Positions 12,593-24,400 of a stretch of DNA of 64,000 bases are shown piece after piece (position 1 is the first letter of the stretch; each line of letters starts with the position of its first letter). Origin of the DNA: Nomia melanderi (lineage: Eukaryota > Arthropoda > Insecta > Hymenoptera > Halictidae); the NCBI RefSeq assembly GCF_051020985.1, contig NC_135000.1:23466784-23530783 (forward strand), in the 5' to 3' direction. The position numbers and the translations under genes were made by a program. The notes under the pieces were generated by a model, which worked only from the letters and a program-made list of their open reading frames with translations, did not search any database and was not told where the DNA came from.

Positions 12593-13675
12593 TTAATCCG
12601 TCAAACCCCATCTCTGAAGCACTTCCTCTTGACTAATTGGCCAAAGGTTCTTCAACAAAACCCACCCAGATTTCTGTGTGACAAGCAAATAATCGTTTTG
12701 CGGATCATTGAGATAGGAATAAGCGCCCATGACCAAGCTCTGACATATCCTCGCGCAGACGGTGACCTTTAAAATCTTCTTCTCCAGATTCGTCAGTTTC
12801 CTGATATCTTGATACCCTTCGATGACGTACTTTCCCATCGCTAAGTCTCCAGCCTGCAGCATCATGTAACAAAGAGTAATGGCGAGCTCAAAAATTAGGC
12901 AAGTCCGATGGGTATCACCAAAATCGATCACCGCCGTTACTTCCGTCCCGTTCGAGTTCACTACGATGTTCTGCTCGTTCAGGTCACCGTGGATGATCCC
13001 TTGCTCGAGCTTCGGCATCACTCGAAGAACGTCCTCCTCGAAAGCATGGATCACCTGATGAGCTAGATCCCTTTCGTAATCATTGCTCACCGCGTAGATG
13101 AACCGGCGCAGGTCAGGCACCGAGGTCAACATCCACAAGGTCTTATGATTGTCATACGCCGAGTGCGAGAATCCCTTGAGCACGGTGTCCAATTTACTGG
13201 TGAACCGACCGACGTTTCGAAGCAGTTCACTGGTGATTGACATGCGATTCAACATCACACCTGGAAGATAAACTAGAAGTCTAACCGCGTAGCTGTTCTC
13301 GTAACCCTGCACGGTCAACGTTTCTAAAGAGTAATACTCTCCCTTCACATTCTTCACTGGCAGGGGACAATTGATGTGTCGTTGATTCAGGAAGATCAAG
13401 ATTTCATTCTGAGCATCTATCACACGACATTTACGCGAGTCCAGAGAGTTCACGATCTTCAATACATAACCATTCTTGCTGATGGTAGTCATGTGAGGAT
13501 TTTCGTGCAGGTCCTCGCAAATCACGTGATAGTTTCTGTCATCGTACGCGTTTAATTCAGTTATTTTTATCGCCTTCAGCTTGTAGAGCTTATCTAAGAG
13601 AGCTAAAACTATCTGTTCGCTACCAGGCGGCCGTATCCGCTGCCCTGGCGTTAGGACTCCATCATTGGTCTCCAT
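12593..13675 (-). CDS. HYKK: Hydroxylysine kinase (aminoglycoside-phosphotransferase fold)
   Basis: GTP-dependent phosphorylation of 5-hydroxylysine in lysine/collagen breakdown is the known role of this family (AGPHD1/HYKK). The 360-aa product is close to the usual length. Visible kinase features: an N-lobe strand with VLKIVNS (ATP-binding Lys), the catalytic loop HGDLNEQNIVV with Asp and Asn, and the metal-binding DFGDTHRT, all in the order of the APH fold. The coding region is a single exon. The start chosen is the Met in ACCAAAATGGAG; upstream codons in frame lack an ATG, and a good acceptor (TTTCCAG) sits about 10-15 bases upstream, suggesting a 5' UTR intron. Convergent with nolo. Confidence 0.9.
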   Translation of the reverse strand: METNDGVLTPGQRIRPPGSEQIVLALLDKLYKLKAIKITELNAYDDRNYHVICEDLHENPHMTTISKNGYVLKIVNSLDSRKCRVIDAQNEILIFLNQRHINCPLPVKNVKGEYYSLETLTVQGYENSYAVRLLVYLPGVMLNRMSITSELLRNVGRFTSKLDTVLKGFSHSAYDNHKTLWMLTSVPDLRRFIYAVSNDYERDLAHQVIHAFEEDVLRVMPKLEQGIIHGDLNEQNIVVNSNGTEVTAVIDFGDTHRTCLIFELAITLCYMMLQAGDLAMGKYVIEGYQDIRKLTNLEKKILKVTVCARICQSLVMGAYSYLNDPQNDYLLVTQKSGWVLLKNLWPISQEEVLQRWGLTD

Positions 13676-13702
13676 TTTGGTATCAATTCTGGAAACGTTC
13701 AA

Positions 13703-15430
13703 AATGAGGGCCTGGAATTGTTTGTTTTATCTTTAATCGCCGGTAATAATCCAACACGAGATTGTTGCTAGATCGTGCTTTTCGAAATCTTTAATTAATA
13801 TTCTATGAATCCTCGTGTACATCAAACCTGGGAAGTTTGTGAATGAAAAGGAAAATGTTAACGTTACTGTAGCATTGTAAAACTTTTACTTTGTAGCATT
13901 ATGCACGGTAAGTATGATTACTTACTTTTCTTGTTTAATAAACGAATACAGTTTTAAATGTATCGTAAACTGAAACGCAACGACTATTCACTTCCGGTTC
14001 GCTATTCAATTGCTTCGAAAACCATTAGCTCATCTTCAGGTTTTCTGTTATTGAAAAGAATACATTTATCTTATTTATATATATACTTGAAAATTAATAA
14101 TCAATTACTATCATCTCTCACCTGGTCGAACTGTTTACGCCGCGATGTAAAAATTTTGTTTATTGCGAAACAAAAATATGATGTCTATAAGATTAATCAG
14201 ATTCCACAGTTGTATAAATTTTGTCTACTTTGACTGAACACTTTTAGTCGAAAAGTAAGGCCACAGTAGTAACATACGTGAGATGTGCTACGAATAAAGT
14301 TCGAGAAGTGAACTATAGAATCGTCTCGGTAATAAATGCTGTTAACACTCAATCAGTTGAAATGGTAGGGCGTAAATGCACGATGATTGATGCTTATCGT
14401 GACTGATCACAGTATAAGAATAAGTTCTGTGTATATTTACTGATACTAAATCAAAACATTCTTATCACAACCGAAAAAGATAACAAAAACGCTGATATTA
14501 AATTACTATCCGCTAATAATGATAATATTATTCATTATTAAACTGTTTATCAGTACTCTTAATGTAAATAAACATACAATGTTATTTGAGAGCTTCTAAA
14601 ATAAAATATGATTCATGTTGAAATACTAGTTTTTAATTGTTTAGCATTATATAAATCAACAGTACGCTTTTGTATAATAATTTTCATATGAAATTTATTT
14701 CGTCGTATAAATATCCAAATTTTTTACAAGTATTTAAAAAATATTATATACGTAACCAAAATACGAACATTGCCGAACTTGTGAACGAGGAATTCAAATT
14801 ATTTGAAATGCCCGCCAAACATGCTTCTGTGCTGCATGTTCATTCTATTTTAGTATAAATCTCGAGTATCAAAGTTTTCATTTTTACACATACTAGATAT
14901 TTTACGAGTAATGTTAATAAACATTAACGATCAGTCTAAGGAATACAAACTACATATTATACGAATATTTATAATGAATTAAATACAAAGGAATAATTTA
15001 ATTTAATCAATAACAAACAGCATACTCTCATTTATGTAATACATACTCTTCGAAAGCTACGTCAAAACATAGTACAATCAGAAAGCGAAAGCCAAATTTC
15101 ACAGTAAAACAATTTTTAAACAAAGTATACGAGTAGCACACTGTGATATGTCATGAATTATAAACCAATAGTAGTGAAGCATAAATATCAAGATTCAATC
15201 ATCAGTTGTATCAATTGACCAATCAAATTGAGGAAGTCTTATTAAATTGCATTGCGTAATCTACAGTTTGCCAGTTCTATGGTGAAATTAATTTTTGCGG
15301 GAACTCATTGAACATATTCTCGTTATAAGTAATGAGACAACATCTTCTCAAATTGCTTAATACTGTATATTGTTCTGTGATTGTATCTTATTTATAATTC
15401 ACAACTGGTAATTTTTATTTATATAAAACC
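13703..15430. other. Intergenic DNA between HYKK and Msh2
   Basis: AT-rich. It should contain the divergent promoters and any 5' UTR exon of HYKK. No further gene, RNA or repeat was recognised; the short plus-strand frames are compositional. Confidence 0.6.
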
Positions 15431-18400
15431 ATGGCTGTACAACCAAATCAGCAATTTCAAATGGGTTAGTAACACGTAATACAAATTTTGTAATAAATTT
15501 TTTATTTTATCATTATTCATAAATTGTATAATGTTTCAGATCCAGCTACTCAACAAAGTTTTATTAGATTTTTCAAAAATCTACCTGAGGTAAGCAAACT
15601 TATTAAATTATTACGACTGATACAGTTTACATGCAATTGGACAAAGAAAGGAAAATGTTGTTAAAAATATTTATTTAAATAAGAACACAATACGAAATAA
15701 TTTTAAAATAATGATGTTCCATAATACTATGTGAACTTCTTGGTTTAATTAAATAATTAAATGATACCAATATATTACTAAATGACACTGATAAATAATT
15801 TTTATCCAATGAATTCAGTTAACATTAAGTATGCATTAATGGACAGTTTACGTACATTTAACCAAAGATATTTCTAGCTTTCTCTTTAGCTTTATCAAAT
15901 GTATTTGTTATTTTATTTCCAATTCTTGCCCAAAATGTTGGGGGGGGAGTTGGTTCATTTATATCGGGCGACAAAGGTACTACTGGCATTGGAGGAGCCG
16001 TTGCTTCATAATTTGGCACAGCCACTTCTTTTGGCTTATCACGAATATCCCATGGGTCTGCACTACTAATTGGTGGTAAAGTAGCACTAGGTTTTGCTGT
16101 TACTCCATTATACATATCATTATCGTGGAAAGAATCGTAAGGTCCACCACCATAAGCTTGTAATATCCTTGGTTCCAAATGAAATTGAGATCCACTGCTT
16201 CCAACTTGTTTTTGTTCACCTTCAGGTTCGTTTAGTGTTGGTTGACTATATTCTAACTTACTTTCTGTTTGAATGTTATCTGTTTCTTTATCATTTTGTT
16301 GATATATCTTCGATTGTTCCTCCCCTGCATTAGATGATTGTTGATACAAATTTTCAAATATATATTTATTTTGAGCTTCCTGCTGATCCAAATTATCTTG
16401 AGTATGGTAAACGTCTGGGTTACTTGATTGTTGCTGTAGGTCTTCTTTATTCTTTTCATCTGTTTGTTGCACGAATGGCCTTCGATCACTGGGATGATAG
16501 GTATAATGCCACTGTAAACCTACAGTTGCATCATTAGACTTGTGTAACAAATTCCCTTGATCTATATTTCCTCCTTCAATATCAAATACATTACCTTCAG
16601 TTTGTTGATTTAATGTTTTATCATTATCCATGGATGTTCCAACATTTTGATCTCCTCTGATATCTTGATGTCCAGTAGCACCCATTGCAGCTTCTGTAAC
16701 AACTTTTGGTGGTAATTCAGGAACCTTATCAATAGACTTATCTTCATTAACAGCATTCTGGTTTTCTACTGGTAAACTGATCACAGATCCAACTCTGGAA
16801 TACCTAGACCTTGGCCTTGGCTTACCAGCAGGCTTTGGAAGTGGCGCTCTAGACACATGTTCATTAGGTGTACTTTTATCAATACCAGATACTTGTGGTT
16901 CATAGGAGTGCTGTGCATGTATGGGTCCCACAGAGGACTGTTGAGAGAGGTCTACTGAATCCTGATTGACATTTTCTGATTTCCAGTGTTGTGAAATATC
17001 TTGAGATTGTTGACCAAACTCGAGTTTTCCAGATGTTTGCTGGGTCAGATCATCAAATTCACCAGTTTGTTGAGTCATATCCTCTGAATGTTGATTAGCA
17101 CTTCCAGGTCTCCATGGTTGATGACCCTGCTGTGATTGTTGACCAAATTCGAGTTTTCCAGAAGTTTGCTGAGTGAGATCATCAAATTCACCGGTTTGCT
17201 GAGTCATATCCTCTGAATGTTGATTACCACTTCCAGGTCTCCATGGTTGATGAGTCTGCTGAGATTGTTGACCAAACTCCAGTTTCCCAGATGTTTGTTG
17301 AGTGAGATCATCAAATTCACCAGTTTGTTGAGTTAAATCCTCTGAATGCTGATTAGTACTTCCCGAGGTCCAATGTTGAAAAGGATATTGAGATTGCTGA
17401 CCAAATTCGAATTTTCCAGATGTTTGTTGGGTCAGATCATCAAATTCACCGGTTTGCTGAGTCATATCCTGTGAATGTTGATTAGCACTTCCAGGTCTCC
17501 ATGGTTGATGACCCTGCTGTGATTGTTCGCCAAACTCAAGTTTCCCGGATGTTTGTTGGGTCAGATCATCAAATTCACCAGTTTGTTGAGTCATATCCTC
17601 TGAATGTTGATTAGCACTTCCCGAGGTCCAATGTTGAAAAGGATATTGTGATTGCTGGCCAAACTCAAGTTTTCCAGATGTTTGTTGGGTCAGATCATCA
17701 AATTCGCCGGTTTGCTGAGTCATATCCTCTGAATGTTGATTAGCACTTCCAGGTCTCCATGGTTGATGACCCTGCTGTGATTGTTGACCAAATTCGAGTT
17801 TTCCAGAAGTTTGCTGAGTGAGATCATCAAATTCACTGGTTTGTTGAGTCATATCCTCTGAATGTTGATTAGCACTTCCAGGTCTCCATGGTTGATGAGT
17901 CTGCTGAGATTGTTGACCAAACTCCAGTTTCCCAGATGTTTGTTGAGTGAGATCATCAAATTCACCAGTTTGTTGAGTTAAATCCTCTGAATGCTGATTA
18001 GCACTTCCAGGTCTCCATGGTTGATGAGTCTGCTGAGATTGTTGACCAAACTCCAGTTTTCCAGATGTTTGTTGAGTGAGATCATCAAATTCACCAGTTT
18101 GTTGAGTCATATCCTCTGAATGTTGATTAGCACTTCCCGAGGTCCAATGTTGAAAAGGATATTGTGATTGCTGGCCAAATTCGAGTTTTCCAGAAGTTTG
18201 CTGAGTGAGATCATCAAACTCATCAGTTTGTTGAGTCATATCCTCTGAATGCTGACTATCACTCCCAGGTCTCCATGGTTGATGAGTCTGCTGAGATTGT
18301 TGACCAAACTCGAGTTTTTCGGATGTTTGTTGGGTCAGATCATCAAATTTATTTTCATCATTTGCATTCCGTTTGTATATAGAATGATATTGAGAATTTG

Positions 18401-21400
18401 TGTGTGTATGTTGGTCTATTCCATGAGTACAGTCAGCATGACTTCCTAGGTGGCTTAAATCATGTGCTCCAGTTGTCAGTTTTCCTAATTGTGTTTGATG
18501 TGCATAGTTAAAATTACCTCCGCGGTATCTGCTGTTATATTGTGCATTCTGCTCACTAATTTGTGAAATATCTGAAGTATAATGTGGTTCTGATGTTTCT
18601 CTTGCATGACTGGAACTCCATTGTTCCTTATATTGTGAAACTCTTCCTGGTGTATTTAAAGCTGACAACCGATGTTCATTATACAAATTTTGTTGCAAAT
18701 TATCACCAGCCATTTGGTTGCGTCCAAGTGTTGATTGATGTGCACCCAAACGTTCTGTTTGCTGCAGCATACTTTCTTCGTTATATGTATTTTTATTGTA
18801 ACCACTGTTTCCTGTGGTAATCACATTGGTATATCCTGATGTAGGATTTATATATTGTGTGGATGGCTGGACATTTGACACATGTCCTTCGCGTCTTTCA
18901 TACATATTGTAACTACTTGTACCATAAATATTTTGAGAAGGATTTCTATGAGATGAATGTTCACTTGCAGTATCTGTATAATGTTGTTCATTACGTTGTA
19001 ATGCGGATAAGTTACTTCCATATTGTGATCTACCTCTATAAGCGTTATTATTTATATTGTAAATATTATCAGTGTCCAAGTCATTGTTTGTATTAATATT
19101 TGTTTGCATAGTATTGCTAGATTGTACATCCCTCGTGGTAGATATGTGATTGTAAGCTTTTCCCATCTCTTTATGTAAGTTTTCTATTTCTTTATGTAAG
19201 TTATCCATACCAATTTTAGTAATACCAGAAACAGGGAGTCCGTTAGATGATCCATAACTGGAAGTGTAATTTCTTTTATAATATTGAACTTTTTTAGGTC
19301 CTGACATATATTGACCTTCTTCTTCAAACACTCGTCCGTGTCCTCCATCAGTTTTATAAGAATCAACTTTGCTCCAATTTCCTGATTGTGTATTGGTAAA
19401 AGAAGGCTGATCTGTAGCATGAGTATTTATGTTAGACGTGCCTTGCTGTATTACTTGCGAGTTTCCACTGTATTCTCCAAAGTCTTCAAGATTTTCACTT
19501 TGTGTATTAGTTCTTCTAATTGCGGATTGTGTACGTTGTTGACTCTGTATCCTATTATACCCATGTTGTTGTGCTACTAATTCCGAATTACCTACTTGGT
19601 TATATGTCCTTTGAGAGTTGGAAACATCTTCAGAATTAGGTACATAAATACCCTGTCTGTAATTATTGTTTAGCTCTTCAATATCAGATAATCTTGTATT
19701 GCTTGGATAGTTTGTATCATGCGAAGAATAATTCTTCTTGTAGTATCTTATAGTCTTATGGCCATTAGTGAATTGTCCCCTTTCTTCATGTACTTTTCCA
19801 TTGTTTATATTGTATTCATTGTGTTCAGACCAAGTACCAGGTTTAGAATATGCAGGCCCTTGTAATTGTGATGCAGTTTGCGTTAAATCCCTATAACTCT
19901 GAATGCCAGATGATTGAGTTTCAAAATGATCACCATAAGTATTACAAGATGTAATACATCCACTTGGTGCACATAATACTTGTGTTGTTAATAATGATAA
20001 AATAACAATCCTTTGTATCACCATGTTATTGGCCTGGTCTCTGTAATGTAAGATATACATTCTAATTATTTGTTATCTTAAAATATAAGTAAAATTGTAC
20101 TTCACTTTTTAATAAGTATTTAAAACCTTTATCTTATATATAGACTTACAATCATTGTAAATTGAGATTAAGTATTTAATTACCTTATATCAAAGACCAA
20201 AATTCACTAGTTACAAAACACAATTGATAGTTGAGATGTTCTCAGTGGCAGTGTATATTGACATCTACTATATGTAGATTGCAGCTAATTCCATTTATGT
20301 TGGTTTCCCCTTCTTTTTACCACATCTCTGAAAACATTCTTTCATTCTTACACAATGATAATGTTTGCTCTGCGTTTATTTCAGTTCATGTTCCATTCTT
20401 ATCGTTACTAATAATTCACAGTAATAAATTAATTTCTCTGAAGCGTAATACTAAAAAATATATAGTGTTTACCTTATTTTGAACAGAAAATTTTATGAGG
20501 CATTGAGAGCTTCCTTTTTATATTTTTTAAAATTGAAACACCTTAAATTAATATATGTTAAATTAGATATTATAAATTATTTTCCAAAATTTAATTAAAC
20601 AACATATCGAAGACTTCAATATATTAATAATTTTATATTCATAACAGAGTAAATTTTTACACACTCTCTTGATGTTAGATGCAATTGTTTGACTTCCAGG
20701 TAATGCTTATAAATAGTTTTCCATATTAGGATTGGTGTGTCATTGGTGAAGTCATTCTGTATGGGTAACATCCTTATTGCAATGTTTTAATTTACTATTA
20801 TGTCATAATTAGTATAGCTTCAAGGTGCTTCAAGATTTTATTAAGTTTCTCTTTGATTCAACTTAATTTATTTTCTATTATTCATTTTAAATTCCTAATT
20901 AAGTAATTATGTACTTAAAAGAAATACAGCAGCATCTGATGTTTTTGTCATGGCCTACTTAGAATATTATATATTGCTGAGCTTCCTGGAATATGAACTG
21001 TGATATTTTATCGTAAGAATAATGAATAATACTTTCAAGATTCTGATGTGACCACAACTTTTACTGGAATTTTCTTAATCTCCCACCAATTCATTCTGCA
21101 TAAACAATACTTTACAATACTGTTTTGCACTAAGCACTGCATTAATATTATAACATACACTCGTATGTACAAAAAAAAACAAATTGAAAGTAAAGCTAAT
21201 TATAAAGATCATTTTTTTCATAATCAATATTAACATATAAATTTAATTAAAACTAATATACTATCAATTTAAATTTAATATTTACTTTCCACAAAATAAC
21301 AGATTTCCTTGAAGTCACATATTACGTTAATATCAGTGCATGATGCTTTGACCCCGAGATAGACATTGACCTACAGATATGAAACAAGATTCTTCACTTT

Positions 21401-24400
21401 CTTGGAAATATGAAACGTAATAATTATGATTTAGTAAGACTGATCACAATTTTCTTGTTTATAGTATCAAATATCTGTTTTAAAGCCTTTGTACAATGCT
21501 AAAATATTAAAGATTTTAATCAAATTTGTATTACAGATTTTAAATAAATTTCATAAAGTTACATTTCAATATTTTATATTTTTCAATGTTTCATAAATAT
21601 GAAATTATGCAGTGCATGTGAGGTAAATTAAAAATTATAGTGACGAAACAGATTGTACTGTAAGCAGAATAGTTACGTGGAATGAGGATATAACTAACAA
21701 CTTACATAAATAGGTCAAGGCTACAGGAAAATAATCTCATGTCATACATTCTTAATACAGTAATTTATCATACATACTGCGTATAATTAAATCATTGACA
21801 TTAATTTCAATTTTTCATTTCAGAAACTTAATACCACTATACGATTTTTCAATAGATCGGATTATTATACATTACACGGTAGCGATGCTCTCTTTGCTGC
21901 TCAAGAAATTTTTAAAACTACATCAGTTTGTAAAATGATAGGCTCAGGTAAAAATCTACATTTAGTATTTAATTTTAATGTGAGCTAAGTGCTTAAACAA
22001 TTTTTATTAAAGTAAATATATGATACAGATCCATACAAAACCGAAGGAGTTATTTTAAATAAAAATCACTTTGAAGCTTTCATCCGTGATTTGTTATTAG
22101 TTAAACAATACAGAGTAGAAATCTATGTCAATCAAGGATCAGCAAAAAATCAGAACTGGGTATTAGAACATAAAGGCTCTCCTGGTAATTTAATTCAGTT
22201 TGAGGATGTACTATTTGGTAACAACGATGTAGCTGTAACAGTACGTGTCATAGCAGTGAAAGTAGGAATGGATGGGAAATCCAGAGTGAGTCATTATGAG
22301 TAACTTTAATCAAAATATTTTATATGAAAGAATAATCATATGGAACTACACTAATTTTACAATATTTTTTAGATGATTGGTTTAAGCTGTGTAGATACTA
22401 CTGCAACTTTATTTTCTGTTTGTGAATTTCAAGAAAACGAATCATTTTCTAATCTGGAATCTCTAGTTGTTACACTTGCCCCTAAAGAATGTTTATTAAT
22501 TCAAGGAGAAGGTAGTTATGAATTTCAAACTTTGAAACAGGTAGATATTAACTTTACACATATTAAATTGTATCATGAGTAACTTTTGCTATAAGCAGCA
22601 ACAATTTGTTAAATAAAGAAATAAAACAGATTTAGAAGTCAATCTAGTATGTAATATACTAATTTATAGTTTATTTTTACAGGTGATGGAACGAAACAAT
22701 GTAATGGTTACTGTAAGAAAAAAAAATGAGTTTTCCAGTGAATCAATCGTACAAGATTTAAATACTTTAATCAAATTCAAACACGGTCAACAGCAAAATG
22801 TGCAGTCCTTGCCTGAAATAAATTTAAATCTTGCCATGTCAGCTACTTCTGCTCTTATTAAGTATTTGGATGTAAGTCTTGTATTATTTTGCTGATAGAA
22901 GTTCATCATTTTCTAAATTATGATATAATATGATATTTATTAATAGTTAACATCAGACGAAGGGAACTTGAATCAATTTAGTATAGATCAAATAGAACAC
23001 TCGCGGTATTTAAAATTAGATGGAGCTGCTGTAAAAGCACTTAACATTGAACCACGTGCCGATACTGCTTCTGCATTGAATGGAAATGCACCTACGAGTA
23101 TTTTAACACTTTTAGATAAATGTAGAACACCACAAGGTCATAGGCTTCTGGCACAATGGATCAGACAGCCTCTGAAAGATTTATCTCTCATTAAAGAGAG
23201 ACATGACATAGTTGAAGCATTGGTAAATGACAACGAATTGCGATCTGGACTTAGTGATGATCATTTAAGACGTATACCAGATTTACAGATACTTTCAAAA
23301 AAATTATCCAGAAAGAAAGCAACTTTACAAGATTGTTACAAGTAAATATATTGTATTCACCTTATACATTACTTATACTTTAATTAAAAAATAATTAATG
23401 TTTGTTTTTTGTTTCAGAATTTATAATAGTGTATCAGATCTACCAAGATTAGTAGAAAAATTATCTAGTGTAAATACAGTAGCTTTAAAAACTATGTTTA
23501 CCGATTCATTAACAGAACTTATTAATGATATGGATAAGTATCAACAGATGGCTGAACAGACAATTGATTTGGAAGCTGCTGAGAAAGGAGACTTTTTAGT
23601 GCGACCAGAGTTTGATGATGAATTAAAAGGTATTCATATAATTCATACTTATTCTTAAATTATATAAATTTATATTAATTTAATAATACTTTATATTCAG
23701 AATTAAAAAGTACTATGGATGAAATAGAAGAAAAAATTAAAGCACAATTAGGTAAAGTTGCTGCAGATCTCTCAATTGAAGCTGGGAAAACGGTAAAATT
23801 GGAATCCAATCAGCAACTTGGCTACTATTTTCGTGTAACATTGAAAGAAGAAAAGGTATTAAGGAATAAAAAACAGTACACTATTTTGGATTCAAATAAA
23901 GGTGGTGTACGATTTCGAAGCAATAAACTCATTGATTTAAACGACGATTACATTGCATGCAGAGACAAGTATACGGCAGAACAGAAAAAAGTTGTAGCAG
24001 AAATAATGGAGATTGCAGGTTTGCGCATATTATTACGTTCATCTTTATAAAAAGTAATCAATTATAACTTAGTAAATTAAATTATTACACTTCTTATCAT
24101 ACATATAGCTGGCTACAGTGGACCTATAAAAATGATTGGAAATGTGTTGGCTTCCCTCGATGTACTTACTGCTTTTGCTTCTGCTGCTGTAAGTGCAAAT
24201 AGACCTTATGTCCGCCCCGATATGCTACCTAGTGAAACGGGTGAATTAAATCTTGTCCAAGTTCGACATCCGTGCTTAGAAGTTCAAGAAGGGGTAGATT
24301 ATATAGCTAATGATGTTAATTTTAAAAGAGGTAATATTTTTATTATTCTGTACATTTATGTTTAGATGTATATGTATATTACTATCTATATATTATTTCT

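Noticed and set aside
16929..18347. Regular repeats considered as a CRISPR array or satellite
   Set aside because: There are no unique spacers; the 129-bp units are contiguous, in frame and coding within a long ORF of a eukaryotic gene.
18249..19580. Several plus-strand ORFs of 60-85 codons
   Set aside because: All are antisense shadows of the nested repeat gene; they repeat or stop according to its codon pattern.
20025..20060. Upstream ATG extending the nested protein by 12 residues
   Set aside because: The extension crosses a likely splice acceptor (CATTACAG) and would put a charged segment before the signal peptide.
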